64,000 nucleotides of DNA from Oscillospiraceae bacterium (GTDB lineage Bacteria > Bacillota > Clostridia > Oscillospirales > SIG627). Position 1 is the first letter of the stretch. The number at the start of each line of letters is the position of its first letter. Of the stretch, positions 7,792 to 16,066 are shown piece by piece. The stretch covers positions 36,779-100,778 of the forward strand of contig SVTV01000005.1 of the NCBI GenBank assembly GCA_015063605.1, in the 5' to 3' direction. Position numbers and translations under genes: made by a program. Below the pieces are notes generated by a model, which was given only the letters and a program-made list of their open reading frames with translations, made no database searches and was not told the origin of the DNA.

Positions 7792-9099
7792 ATGAAAAAT
7801 GAAAATATCTTAAAGATGCTCAAAGAGCTGCAAAAGAGTAATATTGACGAATTGAATGTTCCGGAAAACGTGCCTGCCTTCTCCTCCGGAAAAGAAAAAG
7901 AGATATTAAAGGCAATGCGAAAGCTTGAAAAGGAACGGGAAAGAACGATAAAAGCACTGGCATGCCGCAGATCCTCACGCTTTTTACGGAGACTACCCGC
8001 GGCGATCGTTCTTGTCGTACTTCTGGCAAGCACGCTGATAATGTTTTCGGGCGCTTTCTTTGAAAGCTTCAATACAGATTTCAACAACAGTCCGTATATA
8101 TTGTACGATGCGATGATCATCGATTTTGAAAACGGTACCGCAGCACCTGCCAAAGGTCTTGAAAATGCCCGTTTTTCCCACGGATTCACCGGTTATTATC
8201 ATCGATACGGAAGCATGATAGCATTGACACTACGAAGGGAAGCTTTCGGGATTTATCCCTACGGGTATAATTTTTACGGATACAATATAGAAACGAACGA
8301 AACATTTAAATTTGATTATGTTTCGCAGGAAACGAAAAACTTCATTTTCGGCAACAAGAATAAGTTTTACGCATTGGACTCTTCAGATCCCAGCAGCGAT
8401 ACGGAGCAGTATTTTCTTGTAGAGTTTGATTTATCCGACGGAAGCTCAAAGAAGCTTTTCGATCTTCCGAAAAAGACAATGCCCGAGCATATTCACTACA
8501 CGACCACAGAATCTCTGCGTCCCTTTGCGGCAGATGATAAGTATATTTATTCCTACATTGATTATGAAGGAATATACAGAACAAAGCTCGACGGAAGCAA
8601 AACCGAATTGATCTACAGAGGATTTGTTTACCATCCCGAAAAATGCGCCAACGGGTACATTTATTTTGAGAGTATGGATGCGGAGATCATATCCATCGGC
8701 GGAATTGCGCGCGTAAGCATGAATATGTACCGTATTCCAATGAAGGGCGGCAAGCGTGAGCTCTTCTGTGCTCCCTTGGAAACAAAGCACTTTTATCCGT
8801 GGATAAACAAAGAAACGGGATATGTCTATTACAGAAGCGTAAAAGAAGGTACGGAATACTTACCCGACGATTTTTATGTAGTAAGGGAGCCCGGTAAGAT
8901 AGAGCTCTTATACGAAGTGGATGACGATATCCATATCGATTACAGCGATGCCAGAACGCATGAGGATTATGTCTATGCCAAATACAGAACGATCACCCTG
9001 AAGCATTACCACGGATACAGATACTCGGAGTACTATCCCGAGCTGATAGTGATCAACGGCAAGACCGGAGAAGTGAAAAAGATAGCTCTTCCCGAATAA
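7792..9099 (+). CDS. Probable anti-sigma factor: single-pass membrane protein with extracytoplasmic beta-propeller-like domain
   Basis: 435 residues. The N-terminus (about 1-65) is charged, helical and predicted cytoplasmic. One transmembrane helix follows at about 68-88, then a large exported region. That region has repeated motifs of the kind seen in DUF5050/TolB-like propellers, such as Y-I-Y-S-Y-I-D-Y-E-G-I-Y-R-T-K-L-D-G and G-Y-I-Y-F-E-S-M-D. Position and topology, directly after an ECF sigma gene, argue for an anti-sigma factor; no zinc-binding HxxxCxxC motif is present. The paralogous copy at 11977 is broken. The sensed signal is unknown. Confidence 0.65.
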   Translation: MKNENILKMLKELQKSNIDELNVPENVPAFSSGKEKEILKAMRKLEKERERTIKALACRRSSRFLRRLPAAIVLVVLLASTLIMFSGAFFESFNTDFNNSPYILYDAMIIDFENGTAAPAKGLENARFSHGFTGYYHRYGSMIALTLRREAFGIYPYGYNFYGYNIETNETFKFDYVSQETKNFIFGNKNKFYALDSSDPSSDTEQYFLVEFDLSDGSSKKLFDLPKKTMPEHIHYTTTESLRPFAADDKYIYSYIDYEGIYRTKLDGSKTELIYRGFVYHPEKCANGYIYFESMDAEIISIGGIARVSMNMYRIPMKGGKRELFCAPLETKHFYPWINKETGYVYYRSVKEGTEYLPDDFYVVREPGKIELLYEVDDDIHIDYSDARTHEDYVYAKYRTITLKHYHGYRYSEYYPELIVINGKTGEVKKIALPE

Positions 9100-9243
9100 G
9101 CTTTTATAAGCCGAGTTGTTGATATAAGAGCAGATCGGAATTTCCGCTTGTTAAACAGATCCTTCGTTTTGATACCAAAGCAATTTAAAAAATGTAAAAA
9201 CAGCGTTTCCCCTCTTCTCTGCATTCTTAGCGGAGAAAACACG

Positions 9244-9280
9244 AACACCACCAAGGAAATTTCTTTGGTGGTGTTTTTAT
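9244..9280 (+). terminator. Rho-independent terminator after the sigma/anti-sigma pair
   Basis: AACACCACCAA (9244-9254) pairs with TTGGTGGTGTT (9265-9275) and is followed by a T-rich tract. Confidence 0.85.
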
Positions 9281-9284
9281 ATTG

Positions 9285-9325
9285 GCGGTAGCTTTCCAAA
9301 GCCTCCCTTGTGTAAAGGGAGCCTT
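9285..9325. repeat. Possible remnant of a short clostridial hairpin repeat
   Basis: The run AAAGCCTCCCTTGTGTAAAG and its flank form a hairpin (CTCCCTT 9303-9309 with AAGGGAG 9315-9321). Its wording resembles short dispersed repeats commonly seen in gut Clostridia. Only this fragment is present, so the call is tentative. The following bases to 9451 hold no recognisable gene. Confidence 0.3.
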
Positions 9326-9451
9326 ATATGCACCATCCCTCTGCGGATAGTGGGTTCGAGCTTCTGCCCGATTGTGTGTGGACGTCCACGCGCTATGCTT
9401 GCCCCAGACGCGAGAGTCTTGGATTTCTACCTGCGGTAGATATCTTCCGAC

Positions 9452-9480
9452 TTGAAGAAGCTCCGATTTCGTGCTATAAT
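9452..9480 (+). promoter_or_regulatory. Strong sigma-A promoter for the XRE-PolC fusion gene
   Basis: TTGAAG (9452-9457), a 17-nt spacer and TATAAT (9475-9480) give a leader of only about 20 nt. A GGAGG ribosome site (9498-9502) precedes the ATG at 9508. This fixes the start and rules out the in-frame upstream extension. Confidence 0.8.
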
Positions 9481-9507
9481 ATAATCAGCAAGCAGACGGA
9501 GGATATT

Positions 9508-10926
9508 ATGAGAGACTATAGTTTTGGTAATTTTCTGCATGAGCTAAGATCGCGTAGAGGCCTTACGCAGTATCAGCTCGGCGCGCTCGTCGGCGTTTCC
9601 GACAAGGCGGTTTCAAAATGGGAGAACGGTTCTTCCAAACCGCAGAGCAATATTTTATATAAGCTCAGTGAAATACTCGAGGTTAGTGTCGATGAGCTTC
9701 TGACTTGCAAATATCATTCCTTTGAAAAGAAGGATACAAAAGGAGTATTTGCAATGAAAAAACAACTATGGGAAAAGGTCTTTGATACTATACGCGAACG
9801 TTATGGGGATTCGGTACCTATTGAAATAATGAACCGTTTGCTGTCAGAACACGCAGAAATGCAGTATACGGATATGATCGTAAGTTTAGATTTGTTGTCC
9901 GTACTTGCCGCGGAAGCCAAAAAGCAAGGCGAGCATATTCACGTACTTGGCGGAACGGGGGCATCTTTTGTCGCGTATCTTCTCGGAGCGACGGAGACGA
10001 GTCCATTGAAACCGCATTATTATTGCCCGAATTGTCGCACGGTTATCTTTGATAACAGCGCGGATGACTCTTTTGACCTTCCTCGGAAAAAATGTTCTTG
10101 CGGAAAAGAAATGCAAACGGACGGACATAATCTGCCGTTCGAAACTTATCGCCACGCTGTACAAACGACCACGGGGTGTTATGTGGCGATGTCTCCGCGT
10201 TTTTTGAAAGCTGCCAAAACCGTCATAGATACCTATTTTAAGGAGTGTGAACTGACCGCTGCAGAACAGGAAGAAAATCGTCACATAACTTATACCGCCT
10301 CTTCGGACAAATCCGTTTGTTCCGTTACATTTTTAGCAAATACAGAGTTTGAACGGTATCAAGCCTTGGAACGCGCAACAGCAACAGCGTTTGGGAGAGT
10401 AAATTTTTCTCAAGCTGAAGTACTTGCCGAGTTTCAAAGGGGAAATACCAATGGTATTACGGAGTTAGGTTCGAAATTTTGTAAAAATATAGTAGAACAA
10501 GTTGTGCCTCAATCATTTTATGATTTGATTCAGATCGCGGGATTGTCTCACGGCATAGGAGTATGGTTTGACAATGCGAGGGATCTCATAAGTCAAGGTG
10601 TTGACGTAAAAAATGTGATCGCTTATCGCGACGATGTGTTCAATGATATAAAGGAAAAGATGATAGCCAAAGGATTAACCGATACGGGATTTGCATATAA
10701 GGTGATGGAAGATGTACGTCGGGGATCCTATGCAAAAAACGGTATTCCCGATGAGATTACATTCAGTCTGAAAGAAATCGGTCTGGAGGATTGGTTTGTC
10801 GATTCAATCGGAAAGATTCAATATTTGTTACAAAAAGCACACGGCGTTACCATGGTCAAATTATCGGCAACGCTGATGTGGTATAAGATTCATTATCCAA
10901 AGGAATTTGCCGAAATCATGTTGTGA
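9508..10926 (+). CDS. HTH_XRE protein fused to palm-less DNA polymerase III PolC fragments
   Basis: 472 residues. Residues 6-65 are a Cro/C1-type helix-turn-helix (L-T-Q-Y-Q-L-G-A-L-V-G-V-S-D-K-A-V-S-K-W). From about 105 the sequence reads like the PolC region before the palm: G-G-T-G-A-S-F-V-A at 148-156, T-S-P-L-K-P-H-Y-Y-C-P-N-C at 164-176, a second C-x-C (196, 198), and G-H-N-L-P-F-E-T at 206-213. In PolC the catalytic D-I-D-L-N-F-S palm motif comes next. Here about 90 unrelated residues replace it. From about 303 the PolC C-terminal region resumes: I-A-G-L-S-H-G at 343-349, Y-R-D-D, and K-A-H-G-V-T near the end. It cannot be a polymerase. It could be a regulator or decoy built from PolC parts. 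It stands alone between two ECF loci and is followed by repeat copy A. Whether this architecture is already in databases could not be checked. Confidence 0.85.
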   Translation: MRDYSFGNFLHELRSRRGLTQYQLGALVGVSDKAVSKWENGSSKPQSNILYKLSEILEVSVDELLTCKYHSFEKKDTKGVFAMKKQLWEKVFDTIRERYGDSVPIEIMNRLLSEHAEMQYTDMIVSLDLLSVLAAEAKKQGEHIHVLGGTGASFVAYLLGATETSPLKPHYYCPNCRTVIFDNSADDSFDLPRKKCSCGKEMQTDGHNLPFETYRHAVQTTTGCYVAMSPRFLKAAKTVIDTYFKECELTAAEQEENRHITYTASSDKSVCSVTFLANTEFERYQALERATATAFGRVNFSQAEVLAEFQRGNTNGITELGSKFCKNIVEQVVPQSFYDLIQIAGLSHGIGVWFDNARDLISQGVDVKNVIAYRDDVFNDIKEKMIAKGLTDTGFAYKVMEDVRRGSYAKNGIPDEITFSLKEIGLEDWFVDSIGKIQYLLQKAHGVTMVKLSATLMWYKIHYPKEFAEIML

Positions 10927-10932
10927 TTACTT

Positions 10933-11154
10933 GGGGGCGTCGCATTAAGCGACGCCCCCGCTAAAACAGCGGACGAAAATAGGGGACGGGAACCCGCTAT
11001 TTGGAATTGCGAAATTCGCAATTCATGAAACTTGAACGTTTTTGGCGTGCTTTAGTACGAATTTTTACGTAATTTCGGTGCCAAAACGATGAATTTTATT
11101 CATCGAGTTCAATTTCAGGGCTTGGCTCACGTTAGTGAGACAGCCCCTTTTCTT
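10933..11154 (+). repeat. Dispersed structured repeat, copy A (about 222 bp)
   Basis: Nearly identical to 12646-12845 and, inverted, to 63872-64000. It opens with a GC-rich hairpin (GGGGGCGTCGC 10933-10943 with GCGACGCCCCC), continues through a long imperfect stem (TTGAAC...TTTTGGC against GCCAAAA...GTTCAA) and a CGATGAAT/ATTCATCG hairpin, and ends in a terminator-like hairpin followed by TTTT. Copy A alone carries an extra palindrome at 11004-11024. The element directly follows the XRE-PolC gene. Confidence 0.9.
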
Positions 11155-11231
11155 TGCTTTCTGCGTATCAAAAAGCCACCACGAAAATCATGGTGACTGA
11201 TTTCATTTTACCGCTAACTGTGCACTCCGTC

Positions 11232-11270
11232 GGGGCTGCCTCACTTTTTTGCGGGGCAGCCCGTTTTCTT
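11232..11270 (+). terminator. Terminator-like hairpin between repeat copy A and the second ECF locus
   Basis: GGGCTGCC (11233-11240) pairs with GGCAGCCC (11255-11262), followed by GTTTTCTT. The stretch 11155-11425 contains no gene; weak AT-rich sequence near 11335-11350 could hold the promoter of the sigma gene. Confidence 0.6.
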
Positions 11271-11425
11271 ATGCGTGATTCTCACTTTTAATGCGTTTTT
11301 TGCAGATCGCACTTATATGTAGAAATATTTTTTTAAAAATGTTATAATTATTTTGAAAACCGTGATACACTTTGTTTTTTTGGAAAAGATCCGAATAGAT
11401 CGGGAAAAAGAAAGGGGTGCTTATT

Positions 11426-11980
11426 ATGTTGTTCACAGTTACAAATGATCTTAAAGAACGCAGTCTTGCAGAAGAGCTTTTTCTTACATACAAAGAAAAA
11501 ATGTACCGTATCGCTGTCTCCATTCTTAAAAACTCTCCCGATGCTGAGGACGCAGTAATGGATGCCGCATTGTCAATAGTAAAAAATATTTCTTTATTTT
11601 CACCGCTTCCGCAAAACAAACGGGAATCCCTGATCGTTATAATAGCCAGAAACACCGCTATAAACCGATATCGAAAAAACAAAAGGGGCAATACAGTCTT
11701 CTTTGATGAAGCCTACGAAAATATGCCGGATAATGAGCCTACTCCGGAGGAGCTTTTTATCATGGATGAGTCGTATGACGTTCTGCTTGGTGAGATCATG
11801 TCCCTTGAACCGCTATACCGCGATATTATCGTTATGAAGTTTTTATATGACCGTGATAACAAAACTATAGCGGACCTGTTGGGGATAGCGGAATCCACCG
11901 TCAGAGTGAGACTTTGGCGTGCTAAAGCTCTGCTTGAAAACATACGAAACAAAAATAAGAAAAGGAGAATAATGTCATGA
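11426..11980 (+). CDS. ECF-type RNA polymerase sigma factor (copy 2)
   Basis: 184 residues, clearly paralogous to the copy at 7242: the segment from L-A-E-E-L-F-L-T-Y-K-E-K-M-Y-R-I through the region-4 helix-turn-helix (I-A-E-S-T-V-R-V-R-L-W-R-A-K) is almost unchanged. The ATG at 11426 lies 8 nt after AAAGGGG. A GTG nine bases upstream is in frame but overlaps that ribosome site. The stop overlaps the start of the broken anti-sigma gene (ATGA). The sigma reading frame is intact, although its presumed partner is truncated, so this factor may be unrestrained or on its way to decay. Confidence 0.88.
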   Translation: MLFTVTNDLKERSLAEELFLTYKEKMYRIAVSILKNSPDAEDAVMDAALSIVKNISLFSPLPQNKRESLIVIIARNTAINRYRKNKRGNTVFFDEAYENMPDNEPTPEELFIMDESYDVLLGEIMSLEPLYRDIIVMKFLYDRDNKTIADLLGIAESTVRVRLWRAKALLENIRNKNKKRRIMS

Positions 11981-12595
11981 AAAACGCAAACCTCGTAAAA
12001 GCTCTTGAAGAGCTTGAAAAAAGCAATATCGATGAGCTCGGCGACCGTGAAAACGAATCAAGGTTATCCGACAAAAAGACAAGAGAGATCCTTAATGCCA
12101 TCGAGAATAATGAACGCAAGGATGATGAAGCTTTGAAAACAAGGATGCCTGTACGCAAATCTTCACGGCTTTTGCGCAGATTACCCGTTGCGGTCATTCT
12201 CATCGCCCTTATAACAAGCGCATTGATGATCTTCAGCGGTGCCTTCTCGGATAAGTCCGAAACGAATCCGAACAAGGAATTTGTTCCGTTGTTTGATAAC
12301 AACCCGTATTATATCTACGAATCGTTACTCGGTCCCACACTTGTCAACATGGATGAGTGCTCGGTAACGGTCATAGACGAAATACCCGAAGTTTATAAAG
12401 ATTCCAGATTTTACGGACCCTTCCATTTTTACAGTAACACAATAGCCCTCGCCGTAAGAAGCCGAAACAGGATACGTTTATTACAGAAACTTAAAGAAAG
12501 GCGACGGCTTCAAAGCGGGCACGATGTCTTCTTCCGATGATATTTACGTAGTAAGGAAGCCGGGAGAGATGAAAAAGATAAGTATAACCGAATAA
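11977..12595 (+). pseudogene. Decayed anti-sigma gene, paralogue of the one at 7792
   Basis: Residues 1 to about 165 align with the intact paralogue, including the N-terminal helix region (L-E-E-L-E-K-S-N-I-D-E-L), the R-K-S-S-R-L-L-R-R-L-P membrane-flanking segment and the transmembrane helix. At about 12468 the sequence jumps. The next bases encode, in the +1 frame, E-T-G-Y-V-Y-Y-R and later D-I-Y-V-V-R-K-P-G-E, matching the far C-terminus of the paralogue (E-T-G-Y-V-Y-Y-R, D-F-Y-V-V-R-E-P-G-K), and end at a TAA matching its stop (12593-12595). A large out-of-frame internal deletion plus a smaller terminal one explain this. The in-frame product stops at 12540 (187 residues) without the exported domain. 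Confidence 0.85.
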
Positions 12596-12645
12596 CCACA
12601 GATGAAGCTAATGCATTGCTAATGCATTGCACATAAAAGAAAAAA

Positions 12646-12845
12646 GGGGGCGTCGCATTAAGCGACGCCCCCGCTAAAACAGCGGACGAAAATAGGGGAC
12701 GGGAACCCGCTATTTTCGGAAACTTGAACGTTTTTGGCGTGTTTTAGTACGAATTTTTACGTAATTTCGGTGCCAAAACGATGAATTTTATTCATCGAGT
12801 TCAATTTCAGGGCTTGGCTCACGTTAGTGAGACAGCCCCTTTTCT
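12646..12845 (+). repeat. Dispersed structured repeat, copy B (about 200 bp)
   Basis: Same element as 10933-11154 without the extra palindrome. Its right end (12805-12845) reads, on the minus strand, as a hairpin right after the ABC-F stop codon and could terminate that gene. An 11-bp tandem duplication (12608-12618, 12619-12629) lies just to its left. Confidence 0.9.
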
Positions 12846-12864
12846 TCCTTTATATTATTTTTTC

Positions 12865-14751
12865 TTACGTATTTTCATCGAGAAATGCGTAAAGCCTTTC
12901 CATTTCCTCGTCTATGGCGCATCTTTCCTCGGAAAGGGCTGAAAGCTTTTTATAATCGGAGGCATTCTGTATTTCCTCCTCCGTTATTGCTTCAAGACGC
13001 TCTTCAAGCTCCGCAATGCGTTTTTCTGCTTTTTCCACATCTCTTACACGTTTCTTTTCCTTGGCTCTGTCCTCCTTGGCTTTAAGGTAATTGAGCTTGT
13101 TAAGAGAAACGCTTTTTTCTTCGGAGGAAGAATTATCCTCTTCGGGGAAAAAGACACTTCGTTTTTCCGTATAATCGTCATAGCTTCCCTTGAAGTCGGC
13201 AAGATTCTCGCCGCCTATTTCAAGTATATGATCCGCAAGACACTTTATAAAATATCTGTCATGGGACACGGCTATGATAGTACCGTTGAAGGTCTTCAAT
13301 GCATTTTCAAGAGCCTCTCTCGATTTTATATCGAGATGGTTCGTAGGCTCATCCAGGATCAGTACGTTTATTTTCTTTGAAAAGAGCTTAGCCAATGTAA
13401 GCCTTGCTCTTTCACCGCCCGAAAGAACGCTTACCTCCTTGAAAACATCCTCTCCCTTGAACATGAATATTGCAAGAAGGCTTCTTATTTCCGTTTCCGT
13501 GACCTTTTCGTCATTCCACAGCTCGGAAAGGACCGTGTTATTGGGATCAAGCCCCTGAGATTCCTGATCGTAATATCCCACACGGCAATTGTAACCAAAG
13601 GTTACCTTCCCCTTAAGAGGCGAAAGCTTATTCATGAGAAGCTTCAAAAGAGTCGATTTTCCGCATCCGTTTCTTCCTATTATAAAGAAGCGTTCATTTC
13701 TTTTCACTTCAAAGGAAAGATCACGGAACAATTCCCTGCCGTTAAAGCCCATTGCAAGCTCCTTAACGGAGAGAACATCGTTTCCGCTTGCCGTAACATC
13801 CTTAAAAGAAAACCTCAACGAATCGGGCTCATCCTCGGGCTTTTCCACCTTGACCATTCTTTCTATAGCCTTTTCACGGCTTTCGGCGGCAATTATATTA
13901 CGTTCTCTGTTCCATCTCCTCTGCTGCTCGATATACTCACGCAGTCTTGCAATTTCCTTCTGCTGTGTCTTGTAATGCTTCTCGGCGATCTCTCTGTCCT
14001 TTTCCTTACGTACTCTGTATTCGGAATAAGCGCAAGGATAAAGAACTGCTTTGCCGTTTTCTATCTCCAAGGTCTTATTTGTGACCTTATCAAGAAAATA
14101 TCTGTCATGAGAAACAACGATAACCGTTCTTTTAAGCTTTTTAAGATGATCCTCAAGCCATGCGATGCTCGCCATATCAAGATGGTTCGTAGGCTCATCC
14201 AGGATTATTATATCCGGATTGATAAGAAGCAATCGAACAAGGGCAAGAGCGGTCTTCTGACCGCCCGACAGAAGAGATATTTTCTTTTCAAACATCTCAT
14301 CTCCGAAGCCCAATCTGTTCAATGTGCTTTTTGTTCTGTTTTTATATTCGTATCCGCCGTTTTTCTTATATTCCTCGGTAAGTCTTGAAAGCTCTCCCGG
14401 AAGATATTCCGGAAAATCGGGCTTTGAAAGCTCCTTTTCTATTTCCGCAAGGCGTTTTTCTATCCGTATACAGTCGGAAAACACATTGAGCATTTCCTCG
14501 TATACTGTCTTCTCGCTGTCGAGGGCATCCTGCTGAGAAAGCATTCCCATTGTCTTTTCACGGGCAACGGCAACGACACCGTCTGTTTTTTCAAACTCTC
14601 CCGTTATGACCTTAAGAAGCGTGGTCTTTCCCGCACCGTTCACACCGATAACGGCGAGCTTATCTCCCTCTTCAACGGCGAAGGACACATTCTCAAACAA
14701 TACATCCACACCGAAGGCAACGGATACGTTACTGCAATTCAATATAGTCAT
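12865..14751 (-). CDS. ABC-F family ATPase (YdiF/Uup-like)
   Basis: 628 residues, two ABC domains with no membrane segments. Walker A loops are G-V-N-G-A-G-K-T-T (about 36-44) and G-R-N-G-C-G-K-S-T in the second half. Signatures are L-S-G-G-Q and L-S-G-G-E, each followed by I-I-L-D-E-P-T-N-H-L-D or V-L-I-L-D-E-P-T-N-H-L-D. A charged helical linker lies between the domains (P-site tRNA interaction motif region, about 240-300), and a C-terminal coiled coil spans about 560-628. ABC-F proteins act on the ribosome as translation factors or antibiotic-protection proteins; the C-terminal coiled coil fits YdiF/Uup types rather than a dedicated resistance factor. It is last in the minus-strand run from the rnf operon. 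Confidence 0.93.
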   Translation of the reverse strand: MTILNCSNVSVAFGVDVLFENVSFAVEEGDKLAVIGVNGAGKTTLLKVITGEFEKTDGVVAVAREKTMGMLSQQDALDSEKTVYEEMLNVFSDCIRIEKRLAEIEKELSKPDFPEYLPGELSRLTEEYKKNGGYEYKNRTKSTLNRLGFGDEMFEKKISLLSGGQKTALALVRLLLINPDIIILDEPTNHLDMASIAWLEDHLKKLKRTVIVVSHDRYFLDKVTNKTLEIENGKAVLYPCAYSEYRVRKEKDREIAEKHYKTQQKEIARLREYIEQQRRWNRERNIIAAESREKAIERMVKVEKPEDEPDSLRFSFKDVTASGNDVLSVKELAMGFNGRELFRDLSFEVKRNERFFIIGRNGCGKSTLLKLLMNKLSPLKGKVTFGYNCRVGYYDQESQGLDPNNTVLSELWNDEKVTETEIRSLLAIFMFKGEDVFKEVSVLSGGERARLTLAKLFSKKINVLILDEPTNHLDIKSREALENALKTFNGTIIAVSHDRYFIKCLADHILEIGGENLADFKGSYDDYTEKRSVFFPEEDNSSSEEKSVSLNKLNYLKAKEDRAKEKKRVRDVEKAEKRIAELEERLEAITEEEIQNASDYKKLSALSEERCAIDEEMERLYAFLDENT

Positions 14752-14775
14752 TTATAATTCCTTAGAATTCTAGAG

Positions 14776-15996
14776 TTATTTATGTTTTTTCAAAAAGACC
14801 GCCATTATCAAAGCACCGCAGATGATAAGACCCGCCCAAAGAAGGACCGTGCCGCCCCATCCGAAAAGTGTGCTGAAAAATGCGAATCCGTATGCGCTCA
14901 AAGCACTTCCTATATAAGTAAAGGAATTCAACACTCCCGATATCGTGGAAATATTTCCGCTTTCCTTGAATCTCGAAGGCAAAACGCAGATAAGAAGCTG
15001 GTTTACACCGTGCATACATCCCGTAAGAAGCGCCATAAGAGCAACGGATGCAACAGCGGAACCGCTGTAAATAAAGCTCAACACAAGTGCGCTCAGGAAA
15101 GACGGAATAAAGAGGATGAATGCTGTCTTCGTTTCGCTTCCGATCTTCTTTCTCAGCTTTTCCGTTAAAGTAATGCTGATTATTGCAAAAATAGGAAGAA
15201 TGGATGCCGTCAGGATAGAGCTTGAAGTATCTATACCGAAGACCTCATTTATATAAGTGGGAAGCCAAGTGGTAACTCCGTCACGCAAAGCACCCTGTAT
15301 TATTATTACGGGAGCGAGAAGTGCTATACCCGATGTAAAAATAAACTTTACAAAGCCGCCTTTTTTCTCTTTTTTCTCGTTTTTTTCGTTCTTTTCTTCC
15401 GATCTCTTCATCATTGAATCGAATCGTGGATATAGAACGAACCAGATAATACCCGTCGCCAATGCCCAAAGGGCTGAAAACGCAAAGGACATTCTCCAAG
15501 AAAAGAGTTTGACGCATAATGCCGTCAGCACATATGTAAAGATAGTGCCCACATTCGCAGATACAGTCACACCCGATGCCACGGTGGAATAGTCATCACC
15601 TTCAAGATGATCTACCATTGCACGTACGAGGGGAGGCCAAAGGAAGGATTGGAAAAAACCGTTCAAGCTCCACACCCCTATCATCAGATACACATTCGAT
15701 ACGGCGGAAACGGTAAGATTACACAAAGCCGTACCCGCAAGACCCACCGCAATAAGTATACGAGGCTTTATCTTATCGCCCAAAATACCGCTTATTATCT
15801 GACCTATACCGTAGGTCATAAAGCCTGCGGTAACGGAAAGTCCTATGATCTCCTTTGCCACATCAAGTGCCACCACCATTTCGGCGATAGCCGCCGCCAT
15901 ATTGTGGCGTGTTATATAGCTTGCAAAATATGCCGCACAGCACATTGCTCCGAAGAGCAACACCTGTTTTGATGCCTTTGTTTTATTTCCACCCAT
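14776..15996 (-). CDS. Major facilitator transporter of the organophosphate/phosphate antiporter (OPA) type
   Basis: About 406 residues and twelve hydrophobic segments. The N-terminal signature S-Y-I-T-R-H-N-M-A-A-A and the Y-G-I-G-Q-I-I-S-G-I-L-G-D-K segment are typical of UhpT/GlpT-like proteins. A Lys/Glu-rich cytoplasmic loop (M-M-K-R-S-E-E-K-N-E-K-N-E-K-K) splits the two halves at about residue 200. The family exchanges sugar phosphates or glycerol-3-phosphate for phosphate; the substrate is not decidable here. The ATG at 15996 is preferred, with GAAAGG 13 nt upstream. A GTG at 16023 would add nine residues but has no ribosome site. Confidence 0.85.
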   Translation of the reverse strand: MGGNKTKASKQVLLFGAMCCAAYFASYITRHNMAAAIAEMVVALDVAKEIIGLSVTAGFMTYGIGQIISGILGDKIKPRILIAVGLAGTALCNLTVSAVSNVYLMIGVWSLNGFFQSFLWPPLVRAMVDHLEGDDYSTVASGVTVSANVGTIFTYVLTALCVKLFSWRMSFAFSALWALATGIIWFVLYPRFDSMMKRSEEKNEKNEKKEKKGGFVKFIFTSGIALLAPVIIIQGALRDGVTTWLPTYINEVFGIDTSSSILTASILPIFAIISITLTEKLRKKIGSETKTAFILFIPSFLSALVLSFIYSGSAVASVALMALLTGCMHGVNQLLICVLPSRFKESGNISTISGVLNSFTYIGSALSAYGFAFFSTLFGWGGTVLLWAGLIICGALIMAVFLKKHK

Positions 15997-16066
15997 GTTA
16001 TTGACAACGCCTTTCTTCCGCACCGGTAATATCGATCACTGAATATTTATACCTTTTCTTCAGTAT

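Noticed and set aside
9340..9375. tRNA-like fragment because of a GGTTCGA T-loop-like string
   Set aside because: No acceptor stem, anticodon arm or CCA-compatible end can be built around it.
9328..9507. N-terminal extension of the XRE-PolC frame by 60 codons
   Set aside because: A consensus promoter and ribosome site lie inside this stretch and the HTH starts right after the internal ATG, so the longer start would precede its own promoter.
10933..12845. Reading the repeats A and B as ends of a composite transposon around the second ECF locus
   Set aside because: They are in the same orientation, carry no transposase between them, and a third copy lies far away after rsmG; no target-site duplication was seen.
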